From Lomentospora prolificans (taxonomy: Eukaryota; Ascomycota; Sordariomycetes; Microascales; Microascaceae), in the NCBI GenBank assembly GCA_029532625.1, contig JARFXM010000011.1, forward strand, positions 2,232,001 through 2,296,000: DNA of 64,000 bases, given 5' to 3'. The stretch's first letter is position 1. Each line of letters begins with the position of its first letter. Both the position numbers and the translations under genes were made by a program. The notes under the pieces are model-generated. The model was not told the origin of the DNA and ran no database searches. It saw only the letters and a program-made list of their open reading frames with translations. Below are positions 23,575 to 35,467 of the stretch, in pieces.

Positions 23575-26500
23575 CTCTGCTACTTATGGCGGACAGCTAT
23601 CGGCGAAGGAGGTTAGGATGGATCTGGACTGAAGGAAGACGGAAACGGGGAATAAGAACGTGCAGATCGTGTATAGGAAGGGATAGGGCTGAAGGGCTAG
23701 TCTAGGGCAGTGCGAGTGAACCAGAGGGAAGAGGATAGAAGGAGAGAGTTAAGAGAGAAGAAAGGAAAAGGGAACAGAGAGAGAGCGCGGGACAATAGGG
23801 AAATAAAACGAATTGGCTCGGCTTCTGGGTTTAGCACCGGATCAGCCAAATCAAATGCTAATGCAAGAGTTCCACGTTGCCGATGGCCCTGGGAACCGCT
23901 CTCGTCAAGGTCAGTCGACATTTCCAGTCAGTCCTGTCGGGGACCCCGCGCGAGCGCGTCAATTAAGGCCACGTTCGTGCGCTCTAGCGAGGTCCCGACG
24001 GCCTATTTTTTGGGGGTCTCCTCATGCTCTCGCTAGGAAGCAACCATCCCCTTCCCGAGGCTCTTTCTACCTCCACGACACCCAAGAATCTGGTGTCCTT
24101 GACCAGTGACGTAGCCGCACTCGATTTCGTGTGGAGTCAAGTGTCAGCCATCGAACGCGGGGTGAGACGCAGTTCCGCGCCATTCCATCCTCGGCTCTTT
24201 CGTTCGCGGGTCTCTCTGGCCTAGGCGACAGAAAAAAGCCTCTTCCTAGTGGGTACCAATTACACCACGGCCAGCCTGCGAATCGACCAGAAACCTTGCG
24301 CTTTTTCGTTGTTCGCATTCGCAGCGTAGCACTAGGTACGGTAGAACTACGTCTAACCCTCCCGAGGCAAAGCTGAGGGGAATGGGGGTTTCGGTTGGCG
24401 AATTAGACTGATTGCTTCCGAAAGAAGCGCAAAATGTGGGTGGTGTACCCTTCGTACCGGGCCGCCTGCTCCAGGGGGAGAGCATCTCTCCCTTCTCCGG
24501 CGCTCCCCAGACGGAGGGCCTACGCCACGAGGCGGCCGTAGTAAATGCTTGAAAGACTGGCGGTGGGCGATGGCGGCCGGTGGCGTTGCATGGTGGACAG
24601 TGCCGTGGCTCTTCCTAATTTCCGGCCTCGGGTCTCTTCTTTCTTGTTCCAGCTGTTGGACTGCTGCGCTGCATCCTGCAAATCATTGTGCTCGTGCTGG
24701 TAGACTTCAAGCCACCATGTGACGAGCCATCGGGGCGATCTACTTATCGTCCAAGGTTTCCCCGGACCAAGGGGGACTGACATATGCAGATCAGGAAATC
24801 CTGTGCGGGACATACCTCGATGTAAGCGAGATATTATTAGGCCTGACTAACCCGCCAATTCCGGGGAAATGTTCCCTCACTCTGTTTCCCGCAGCTAGGA
24901 GTATGGATCGTGTAGGTCTTAGCTGTTAGTTGCACCATTTCAAATGAGTTGGCTCGAAACCATTCTTCGACTGCCTCATGTCTGACGTTGTCGACGAGAG
25001 CGCGTGATAATGGTGGCTTAGCCTCAACACCATTGCGCTCTCTCCTGATTTCCTATCCGTTCGGCCGCCTATCCAGGCGTGATACCCAAACCGAGCAAAC
25101 ACGAAGTCACTCAACGTCACTCAACAGGTTTCCAGTTCCTCCTTCCAGTAGCACATGATATGGTGCTTGCTCCCGACCTAGAAATAAGCTAGAGAGGACA
25201 ACCCGCCATCCTCGGCCCAAGCGTCAGTTTGCGCGCGCACGCTTGTGACAGCGCCGTCTGTGTATTGACCTGCTTGTGCCTGCCGCTTTGCCCTATCCTC
25301 AAGAGCGGCGGCTCGGACCGGTCGTGGCAAATCTCGTTGGGCAATGCCCCCAATTTCTGCTTGGTTCGTCCGTTATATATGGACATTTTTCAGGTTTGAA
25401 AAGAGGGAGAGGGAGAGAGAAAAAAAAAAAAAAAAACACAAAAAGAAGAAAAAGAAGAAGAAGGGAAAGAACGAGCAGTGGATTCTTCTTCCGAGTGCTC
25501 GCAAGGCAACCAGCGCGTATTTTACCCTGCTTTTGGAACGTGTAACAGTCTATTGGATCGATGGGTTCGTTCAACTCTCGCTACCCTGCTTCCGCAACTA
25601 CAACAGCCAGCGTCCAGGCAACGAAACTCTAAGAGGGTATCTTAAGGGATCGCCCTGTTGAAACAGAGGGTGGTAAAAGTGTCTCTATTTGTTAGACCTA
25701 CCACGCCCGACGGCGATTTTCCACCTGGAGTTGACGTTCAGGGCTGCTTGTTTAACCTTCTTCGTTGACGCCATGCAATGAATGTCGGGAAACTTCTTCG
25801 TATGCGACGTGAAAGATCGAAGGTGACTCGCCTTCCAGCTGATGGATTGGTCCGACACCTGCATATCGAGTCCAGTCAAGATTCGATCATTCCCAGCAGC
25901 CTGCTTGAGTCGATCATCACCCGCCTGATTGGTCTGTGGAGTCTGCCGTTGCGGTTCAGGAGACAAGATCCGTTCCAAGAATCATCCACGAGCTGCTATC
26001 CGCGAATAGCAAAACGCTTGGTATCAACCTGGCCCAAGTATGCAGTCTTCTTGATCAAGCCTATATCATGATGTATTATATCAAGTACAACACTGCGGCA
26101 GTGGTAGAGCATCAGTGGGGTGGTCACCTGGGCGAACAAAGCAGGACTATACTCCTTCCCCACATTCATTGATCCTGTGGGGGATTCGGTTTGGATCGAA
26201 ACACCAGTGCGTGAGGATATAGCTCACCTATGAGCGTCACCAAAGCCTGGGAATGTGCGCATTTGTAATAGAAACTGCACGCGATCTTGAACACAGGCAT
26301 CCTTGTAATGCTGAAACGCCCGCAATGCAGCGAGGGCCTATGCACTCAGGACAGTTCAATGATGAATACGAAGGAACCTACGATTCCGAAAAGCGCGCAA
26401 TTCCTTGGAGGGGTTAGAATGTCCCAGAGCTTCCTCTCACAGGCCTCGAACTTCGACTTTGCCCATTAAGGGGATTGACCCCATTGCTCGCGTCGTCACT

Positions 26501-29500
26501 CTGCTCGCAAATCTTGACGCTTGATCAACCATAGATTTCAAGGTCTTGATCTTTGTCTTGTGCATGTGTCCGCGACACAATTTATCTGTATGGGTTACAG
26601 TTATGCCCAGGGAGCCTATTCCGGCGGAGCGAATTCTAGAATGATAAAAGGCGGGCACCGTTCGTCGCTGATCACTGCTCCTAGGCGTTCCCTTGCTACT
26701 AGAACGGCGACTGCATAGTTCGAGCTCAGAAGCAACGTGGGCCAGTCGGTCAAAGTTACACAACATACAACTGGTTCGAGCTGATGTCTGGCGGCTCGCC
26801 TAGCTTGCCTTCGCGCAATGCTCGTAGGAAGCTTGCCCTCGTGGTTTTGGGCGAGCCAAGGAGAGAGGGAAGGGGGTTTTGAGGAAGCCCGAATCTTCGA
26901 GGCCATGTGGATCCGACTTGGCACGTCTCTTGTCAAGAAATTGTAAAGCTCGGTCCACCATATCCTAGTTCTGTTCTTTTGGAAACCGACGAGGAAGACA
27001 AAGGAATGTTCTCTTCTACTAAAGTAATGGGGCTGGAATGGGCGCCCCTGCAATCTAGCTGGGATCTGGACTGTGTCCCTGTAAGTGGGGCGTGACGGCC
27101 GTGGTCGAAAGGGCTCAGCATGGATGCATGGTGTGAGACACACCGCAACATCCCGTCGGCGTGGACGATTCGCGCCCGTTCTCCCAACCCTAGGACTACC
27201 CGCGCCAGTCCTTGATTGATGGATTCCTCGATGTGCGTAAGCTTCTGACAATCACCCCGAAAGGTTTCAACCTGCCATTTACAGCAGAAAGGCCGAGTGC
27301 AGGAGGGAGTCTAGGCTTCCACTGGCGTCCCCGCGGCACAAGCAACACGTCCCTCTTGTGGTTCTGCCTGCAGGTATTATCCGCATTCGTGAGGCTTTCC
27401 GTGGCATGGGTGGTTCTCAAGTATCCGTGAGCTTTAAAGGTCGCTATAATGGTGCATAGGCTTTTTTCCCAGCCTGTCATCTGATGAGTAGCTAGTTACA
27501 CAGAGCCTTTCCGACCTCAGCGGGATGACTCCCAAGTCATAAGGAGTCTGAAGAGAATGGAGGGAATGTCACACCTTGAAGACAAGATGTACTCATGATG
27601 ACGAACATGCGTTGATCTTGTGTCGTTCAAGGATGCAGGAAAACTTGCCCACGTCCTATCACAGCGGTGATTTGAATTCGGCATGTCGCCAAGAAATGTA
27701 AACGGGCCACGAGCGAGACTTTGTGGGTGGTATGGCACGTAGCAGAAGTTCAGGCTGCACTGACCCTTGCGGCTCAAATCTCTCGATCCTCGAGACGATG
27801 GTGGGGGCTCGACGGGAGACGGGCGACTCGCCCATACCAAGTTAATAGTTTGTTATAAACAAGGCACATCAGGCACCTTCCCCCGTGGACATACTGCTTG
27901 TCCCTCCTTCTCCCTCGTTTTCCGATTCATAAAGGAGTATCGCAGCCCCCGATCCCGTTCAACTGGTGGTGCCTTTTGCATCTTTCTCCTTGTTCCCGCG
28001 ATTAAACGCTTCATTACGTTGAGATTAACACCATACACAACCTATCATTGAAATCCCTCACTCCCCACGGACGGTTGAAATGCAACGGCTCGCTGAGGTT
28101 CACAGGATACACTTGCTCACGAGAGAGGACAGGAACAGCCCTCCTCCCCAACCTCAACCAGACCCGCCAAAGCCTGAGCCTCCGGACAGCGCTTAGTGGA
28201 AGGGTGGTATCGAACTCACACGAAACTCGACCTTTGCCGGCTTGCCAAATCGACGATAGACTGAACGACTAGGCTGATTTACATCCGAGATTGCCGTTTA
28301 CGCGCGCATATCAACCAGTCTTTCATAGAGGAGAGAGTAGCAATGACTTGAACTTATGGTATAACCATGGCATATGAAGGCGACCTCTTTACCTCAGAGA
28401 CATGGCCCACACGGTTGTTGGCCAATCCATGGGGGTTTGTGGAGGTCTGGTGAGCGTGCCATCGCTTGAAATGGTGTAACTGATGGTTCTAAAGCTGTTT
28501 GTTCGGTAGGAGGCTCTCGATTAATGGAATTTATGGCAATGAATACTAAAGAGGGTTCTAAAGTGTTTCCGTTCAAGGCTGACTGTCTAATCAGTATCAA
28601 GAAGGGATATTCCTTCTAAACACTAGCCCAGAAGTTACGTTCTGCAGGCCCGTTTCCATGGGAGACTAGGAAAGTTGGATTGTTATAGTGGTTAGCGATT
28701 TCAGTAAGACTCGGAGGGCCTCCATAAATGATTCTTGCCTCGGAAGGAAGCCTAGCCGTACAATGAAATTTATGTCAACTTTTGGTATCAACCCTCGGTT
28801 ACAAAACGGACCTTCCGCCGCTGAAGTGCTTTAAGGCGCGCTTTCCTTGAAGTCGAGGAAGGAGTCGTGCTTACCATAGACTTGTAAACCTGCCTGCCAG
28901 TGCCTTCAGAGTAACTGGCTAATGCCTTCCGCCTACTCATTGCTTCCCGGCGCTTCTTGCCTTTAACTCGGGGCTTAATCTAGCTTACAATAGGAAAGAA
29001 GGGTGACTTTGACCATTAGACCTTTTCGACTCGCCACGAAGGGCCTTCTTCCCAGTCGATTTCTCTCACCGTCATGCTTCACCTTTAACTCACATCACCA
29101 CCTCGCACGAGACCTTTCCATAATTCCTCTCTATTATACACACATCGCTTTCTAGCTGTGCCTTGGTTTTCAATCAGCCTTGTGGTTGCCTCCTTTACGA
29201 GGCACGTTCCGAGCTTGCCATACATATCCCCGAGGGGCTTCGGGAAACGGAGGATCGTGGTCAGCCGACAGCTCGTTTCTCTTGATGGACTGTCGCGAGT
29301 AAGTATTTGTGATTTTAGGTTTAATGTCCATGCCAAATACCACCACCAATTAATGAATAAGGTGCTCGTTTGAGATCACTCTTCAACTGCATTAATCTTG
29401 CGCGTTTTCAGCCTCGGTTATCGTTTGACTGTATTGCCAGGAGATGATTATTCCCTTTGTTGAAACACGGTGGTGTTACTTCTCTAAACACAGAAACTGA

Positions 29501-29617
29501 ACTTGCCTATTCCAGCTCTTGAATCCCTCGCTTTCACGGGTATTCACCGGACATCTCACCGAAACTCCGGTATAAGCCTCAGCCGTCTTCGACTGGCTCC
29601 CCTGCCGAAGAGCCAGG
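23575..29617. other. Second gene-poor region
   Basis: About 6 kb without a supportable gene. The longest frame (26616-27251, minus strand) starts at a TTG, has no recognisable domain and no splice-linked extension. A purine tract lies near 25.4 kb. The right end must contain the promoter and 5' leader of the eIF4E-binding protein gene, which may therefore have an exceptionally large upstream region. No tRNA, 5S or transposon ends were recognised. Confidence 0.55.
25398..25469. repeat. Purine-rich low-complexity tract (GA/A-rich)
   Basis: A run of G and A residues, including an uninterrupted stretch of 17 or more A, then AAG repeats, broken only by a short CAC. It reads as a microsatellite-like tract. 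It lies inside the second desert and is not associated with a coding frame. Confidence 0.85.
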
Positions 29618-32280
29618 ATGATACCGTCTAAAATCTATACCGTTAAAGAACTTCTTCAGCTACGACCCGATAGATCCAGAACTGGGGTTCCAGAAGAAAT
29701 GAAAAGAATATATGAAAAGGCAGGCGCACGTAAGTCACTTGAGGCCATGGATCTGGTCCAGAAGCGATGTTAGCTAACGAACTATAAGCGGAGATTTTGA
29801 TTTCTCACCCCGCCAGAAAATTTGGCGGCAGTGAGAAAGGTCGGGAGCGTCGCCGCACGAATACTCAAAAGACCTCATCGGACGATTCTAGAGACGTGGT
29901 GGTTACTCTCCCTCAGGCGTCCGAGTGGCATTACCGTGGTAGGGCTGGTCCTGAGGCCGAGGCAACGCAGCCAATCCCAGCACCCACCGGGCTAGGAGCT
30001 CAGAAAGACGAGGGCTTCCAAAGATTCTATAAAGCAGTGGTCTCGCCGACTCATGTTCGTGTCACAGCTGGTGGTAGGATCGTGCCCAATACCAGAGGCC
30101 CTCCGTCTCCCAACCCGAAGATCGAAGCTACAGCTGAACAGCAACAGGATAGCCAGGTGGAAGCAAATGCCTTGCGCAATCATACAGCTTCAGCGGCCCC
30201 AGTTCCACTTCCCCTGGGTTATCCAACACCCTGGCCGGGATACCCTGCGGCTCTGCTCGGGCCCCACCAGTTTCCATTTCCCCACATTCCATTGGGCTTC
30301 AACTTTTCAGGCGGCCTCGCACTTCCTCAAGCTGCAGTGAGCCGAAACGGATATGGGCAAGTCGGTGATCCGGTCATTCATCAGGCGGTACATGGTCAGG
30401 GCCTAGATGGTGCGGGTAGTGCAAGAGCGCCGCCGCCTGCGCAGTACGATGCATCTCGACCATGTTTCGTCAATGGGCAGTGGATGCTCCCGCTCGGCGC
30501 CACGCCATTCCCATATGGAATTCACCCTCTTGTGGCATCAGCCGGATATATGGGCGGACAATATCTCAGCTCGGGCCTGAGCCATACGCAGGCGCATTCT
30601 TCAATGCCTACCACAAATACGTCGCACCCTACTTTCGACGGCCAAATTACTCAAAACGCCGGCACTCCTGCAACCACTCCCCTCGGTGCGCCCGTGAACC
30701 CTCCAATCTCCTCAATTCGTCCAAGTCAGATTACAAGGTCCCACATTGAGTCCCTGAGGCAAAATCTGAAGCGAGTGGAGGATCAACTGCAGTACAACGT
30801 CCATCAAATCGATGTCAAGCATATGGAGGGCCTTGCAAGGGAGATTCGCCACTCTATCAGGGCTCTAGAGGAGGCTCTTCCGAGACAACTAGAATTCGAG
30901 GAGCTGCATTACCCCAAGCCTGAAAAAGATGGCTCCAGGCATAACGGCGTGACCATCAGCTCGGCAAATTCACAGGCTGCAATCCAACCCAATGGGGCCG
31001 TGCCAATGGTGAAAACGAACGGCGCCGCGGGAAAGACCCCTGGAAACTCAAATAAAGCGGCGCGGGGGATATTCTCTGTTGAAGGCACTTTTCCTAGGAC
31101 TGCAAGTTCCGGCAGCGAGCAGTCTAGGCGGTTCTCGGGTCTGCCGATGACGGCTGCCGCTGCACCTCCTTTCCGGCCGTCAGTGCAGCCTTCGAATCAT
31201 CAACTAGGTTCAAGCTCCGAGGATGGATACAAGGAACTTAAGGAGGAGATCCGGAAACGGCTTTTATCGCTGGGGAGTAAAAGTTTCCGAGAAATGACGG
31301 CGAGTATGGTGAACGAGGAGCATAGCGGCTCGGTGCGTATCAAGCCCAACTCTTCGCAAAATGGGTTCGCCGGCACATCTGACAGCAGCAACAAACAGCT
31401 AGCCCAGCGTCTCCCTCAGTCACAGCCCTACTTGGTTGGTAGTGTTCCACCTGGCACTAATACTAAAGCCGGCGACCGCGAGAGTTTTGTGTATCCCCGC
31501 GAATTGAATGTGGAGGAGATTAGAGCACGGCACTTGTATTGGGGTCAAGCCCCTCGATCGGCGATGAAAGGTTTGCCCAAGTTTGATGGCAAGGACTTTT
31601 ACCCCCCATCTCCTTCGAAGTTACGCGAGGATCCTCTTTTAGGAACACTGGGAACGCTTGACTCCTCGCAAACCGTTACCGATCCTTTTTCCTCTACGGA
31701 CTCTCGCAAGGCTGAAGGTCCCACTAGGGCCACCAGTTGCTCTGAAACTGAGGATTTGATGAACGGAAGTTTGAATCAAAAGAAAGATGGCGGCAATGTA
31801 AGATCTAAGCCTTTAACCCCACAGTTCCTGGCAAAATATTTGCTGACAAACGTCCTTAGGGATTCGAGTCGCCGAAAACGGTTCGAGGTCGTCGCCAGGA
31901 GGATCGCTCTAGGTAGGCATCTCTTTTCCTTGCTCACCCCGCACAGCTGAGTCGGTGAACTAACCGGCTGTATAAGTGGCCGCAGAGGAAATGAATTGCT
32001 GCAAAGTATGCTGAAGAGGGGAAGTCCGAGCAGCAACGCCCTTCCTGGTGAAGTCACCTCGACAACAGCCCATGGGTTTCTACCTCAGTATGGAGGGCAC
32101 GCAGCAGCTTCCTTAACACCGACGATTGCAAACACAGCCTCCTCTCGAGGCTCGACGACCAAGAGCAGCGAACAGGAGGATAAAAACGGAGCCGTCAGTG
32201 CGTTTGCCGATAAGCGGGGTGAGAATCGACCTCCCCTCGACGAAGGTTTGGACGAATCAGTACGCCGCTTGCGAATCTGA
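29618..32280 (+). CDS. Disordered protein with N-terminal eIF4E-binding motif (4E-T/Caf20-like)
   Basis: Exons inferred are 29618-29729 and 29789-31912, plus a last exon ending at 32280. Total length is about 842 residues if the last exon begins at 31988. Residues 7-13 are YTVKELL, an exact match to the eIF4E-binding consensus Y-x4-L-hydrophobic, at the very N-terminus as in yeast Caf20 (which begins with a similar YTIDELFQL) and metazoan 4E-T. Most of the protein is Pro/Ser/Gln-rich and disordered, with one coiled-coil-like stretch (RSHIESLRQNLKRVEDQLQY). A conserved-looking block YPRELNVEEIRARHLYWG lies in the C-terminal third. Binding to eIF4E and a role in translational repression or mRNA storage are inferences from the motif. 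The 3' splice site before the last exon is ambiguous (see findings). Confidence 0.8.
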
Positions 32281-32923
32281 GCCATAGTAGTTAGCCACCG
32301 CTACGTCTTGCTTGCGGCGAGATATGTTATGTGCAGAGAGGGTCAGCTACATAAATTTCTCGTCATACTTAGAATTGTTATCGTCTTAGAGGGCATACAT
32401 GATTGTAGGCTGTCGAAAGTATATATGCTAGGTGGAACTCGGTGTTATGAGCTAGTAAGGCGTCTTGGCTGTTTATTGATGTTAGGCGAGGGACTAAAGA
32501 GAATATCCGACTGGTTCGCCCTATCCTAACGTATGATCATAAGCTTTACAACGAAAAATAACCCACAGGAGTAGAGAATAAATAAATGCCAATATAGACA
32601 ACGGTTCTTCGAAAGAGGGCTGTAAGTTAAGTCTGAGGCTCACTTGCACTTTATTCTCGTCGCTAAGATCAGAAAAGTAGTTAGGGTTGATAAGATGTGA
32701 AAGCAGGGTGGCGGGTTGAAAATGTTTGGTATTATTACTCTACAAGCCAGAAACCTTGATAACTCCGTAAGACCCTATGGAAACAGAGAAGCAAATATGG
32801 AAGCCGGAGAAGAATGATTGTGTGTAAGACTGCGTAGATGGATATTGTTGCTAGGCCTCGGCGCACTTAATGGGAATGTTGGGGGATGTGAACGAAGGCG
32901 AGGATGAAAGTACGAGGTGCTGA
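32281..32923. other. Convergent intergenic region
   Basis: 643 bp between the end of the eIF4E-binding protein gene and the stop codon of VTI1. It is AT-richer than the flanking exons and contains likely 3' ends for both. No gene seen. Confidence 0.5.
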
Positions 32924-33755
32924 TCACCTAAACTTGCTGAAGATAACGGCCATGATGAGGAGGACAAGAACGGTGATGATAGAGATGGTAATTATCCGAT
33001 TGGTCGCCATCCTGTAGTCAAGTCAGCTTTTTCGGCCTTGCCTGCAAGGGGACGGGTCAAAGTTGGAGGAAAGAAATGGAACAGACCTACGGGCCATGCC
33101 CCTCAACGTCTTGACGCTCCTATCGACATAGCCTTCGCTCTGGCCAAGCACGCCCTGGGTATGGAGGATGGTCTCCCTCTGCTGATGTAGGTCAGCGAGG
33201 GCAGCGGCTCCGATGGCCTCTGTCTCGTTGGCGAGAGCCTGGGAGGCCTTTAGGCGCTGACTGGAGCGATCGAGGCGTTCGGTACCGGAAAGGAGCTGCT
33301 GGCGCTGAGCGAGGTGGATGTCGGAAGAAGAAGAAGGGTTCTCGGGGTCATCGCGGTAGCGGCCGCCGAAGAGGGCATTGCGCTCGGAGGAGAGGTTGGC
33401 GAGCTTGGATTTGGAGGAGGAGACTGTAGATTCGTAGTTTCGGAGGCGAGCGTTTATCTGGGGCCTTTGGGCTGAGGGGATGTTTTGCTTTTCGAGACGC
33501 ATTTGGCCCAGCTATTTGGGTTTAACCTACGTTAGCGCTATCCATACGGTTGGGCGGTATATATGACGGACGTACCAGTTCGTCGGCTTCCTCGAGCGCG
33601 CGCTCGGCTTGGGAGATGGCGGCCTTGCGGGGCTCACCGGATAGTTCGGGGATTTGGTCTAGCTTCTGATCGAGGTCGGCCTGGACGAGCTTGATCTCGG
33701 CCTCGTAGGAGGCGAAGAGCTCGGAGCCGGCATCTGTGTCGAGGGGGTTCGCCAT
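32924..33755 (-). CDS. VTI1: v-SNARE VTI1 (Qb-SNARE)
   Basis: Qb-SNARE of Golgi, endosome and vacuole fusion. Three exons, 33755-33576, 33511-33087 and 33011-32924, give 230 residues, close to yeast Vti1. An N-terminal helical domain is followed by the SNARE helix. ERLDRSSQRLKASQ and ANETEAIGAAALADL lead to the zero-layer glutamine in LHQQRET, then YVDRSVKTLRGMARR. The C-terminal anchor is encoded mostly by the last exon (TITVLVLLIMAVIFSKFR-like stretch, about residues 208-226). The first in-frame ATG is in front of NPLDTDAGSELFASYE, the expected start. The second intron uses the donor GTCTGT, unusual but required to join RR to MATNRI. It complements AP-2 alpha and TRAPPC13 as trafficking genes in the window. 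Confidence 0.95.
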
Positions 33756-35141
33756 TGTTGCGAGATGGGGACTTGGCGGAGACAAAGGACGAAGTCGGGT
33801 TTTGCGGAGAGCGAATGGCACAAGGCTGGTTGCGAAAGGGCTATTTTAGCAGTCTGTGTATGGAGAAGCAAATATCAGAATCAAGGAACGGTGCCGGCGG
33901 CGATTTATTGGCTTCGAGTGGAATGCTGGACGAGAGATTTACGTTTACAGGTGGTCGGGGGATGGTCACAGGCAGGCGAATAGATCGAGGCAGTGGTTGG
34001 TTGGATGCTCTCAACCATTGACTTACATCATCCATCTTACTGCTTAAGAGTCTCCACACTTCTCTGACACCCGGATTGTACCGGCTGGGATGATCTGGGT
34101 CACGTGGGATATCCCTCTCTAACCCCCCTGAGCCGTTCTCACATGCAGACCAACGGCGAGATCCACATGAAATCACGTGATTTGCGTGGTATAAAGACTT
34201 TCGCACCTTTGCGATGGTTTTGTTTGGTTTTCTTTCTTTTCCTTCTAGTAAGAAAGTTGAATCCCCCGGTGCGAAGATTACTGGCTCGACTCCAGGGGAC
34301 GTAGAGTTCGGGGTATTTCCGCAAGGAGTGCTCTTCCTTCGTCCTCGTTTGGGGTAGAGTTGTTTAATCCGGGCAGAGAAATCATTGACGGCGCTTCTAA
34401 GAATTGGTGCTTCTTTTTTCCACAGGTTACCGATCCCGTTGAGTGTCCGACATCCGGATTTGAGATAAATATTTGGTGATAAGTAATGTTGAGCCTGGCT
34501 CCGCTCGAGAGCCACATTCATTTCTACTTTGCAAAAAATATCCATGATGCAGTTGGCCATGGACGATGTTCCATTCTCGAGACGGTTTTATCCTCAACTG
34601 CTTTTCAGGTGACTGGCAAGCAGTACTAGAGCATTTTCGACCGATTTCACTTGATTAATAACTTGAGGCATTATTATCCGCTTTGAAGTGAACCTGTAGA
34701 TGAGCCGTCGAAAACCGCCTCCACGTGGTGGTCACTTTCGATCGTGTGAGTTTCCCAACAACCGGAGATACACAATTGACAGATCAAAATTATCACGTCC
34801 AGTACAATTCTCGTGGCCATTTGTGCTGCCAGGCCCGGAAACACACTGTGGCTGATCTGTGGGAAGCAGCAGCGCCAGCTTGCCTCCAGGGCAGGCTGGT
34901 GCAGTTCCCCGGCCGGGCGGTGTGGGCGCCAACACGGCTGGCTGGCCCAAATTCAATGGGTCAACACTAAAAGTTAGCGCGGGGTGCATTGATCCATCAA
35001 TGGTCAATGATTGAATTGAGGATGATAATTGCGGTGAGGTGATTCGGTGGATCGTCCTCTGCTGCCGGGTTGTACCTGTAGCGGATGGTACCCTTGAGCT
35101 GTACCTGTGACCGTCACCCCATCAAAATCTCCACTGAACTT

Positions 35142-35148
35142 TGAGTCG
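35142..35148. promoter_or_regulatory. Near-match Gcn4/CPC1 site upstream of OTC
   Basis: TGAGTCG matches six of seven positions of the TGASTCA target bound by the amino-acid starvation activator Gcn4 (CPC-1 in Neurospora). It is about 320 bp upstream of the OTC start codon. Arginine genes are known targets of general amino-acid control. A one-mismatch site can occur by chance. Confidence 0.4.
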
Positions 35149-35300
35149 ATGATTCATTCACCCTCTCCTTTCCCTAAACTTATACGTGCCTCCGACTCTT
35201 TCTTCTCCAACTCTCGCTTCGTAACCTTGTCATTGGGCTTCGAACAGACGTAGACGACCCAATTGCACCCGGGCCTACTCACCTAAACCATTTGCAACGT

Positions 35301-35452
35301 AAACCAAGTCGGATTCCCAACAGCAGAGCTTATCTTGGGCTTTTAGCACCTATCACCCAAGTGACAGAACAAGACAAAACCAAGTCGGATTCCCAACAGC
35401 AGAGCTTATCTTGGGCTTTTAGCACCTATCACCCAAGTGACAGAACAAGACA
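35301..35452 (+). repeat. Perfect 76-bp tandem duplication in the OTC leader
   Basis: Bases 35301-35376 are repeated without change at 35377-35452, and the repeat ends 15 bp before the OTC start codon. Each copy contains a stem-loop with arms CTTGGG and CCCAAG around a 16-nt loop (35334-35361 and 35410-35437). No ATG occurs in either copy. Absence of any mismatch indicates a recent event or an assembly duplication. Confidence 0.97.
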
Positions 35453-35467
35453 AAGTGAGCCGCCATC

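Larger units (their letters stand above)
33756..35467. promoter_or_regulatory. Divergent upstream region of VTI1 and OTC
   Basis: 1.7 kb between two divergent start codons. A 239-codon ATG-initiated frame at 33841-34560 on the minus strand has no recognisable domain and is discussed as a finding. Close to OTC there are a near-match Gcn4/CPC1 site and a 76-bp tandem duplication, both listed separately. Nothing else can be assigned. Confidence 0.5.

Noticed and set aside
26616..27251. Minus-strand frame of 211 codons in the second desert
   Set aside because: It opens with TTG, has no domain, no splice-linked partner and ordinary random composition.
28170..28265. Minus-strand A-box/B-box-like pair
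   Set aside because: The T stem pairs at only two of five positions and the acceptor stem fails, so no tRNA can be supported.
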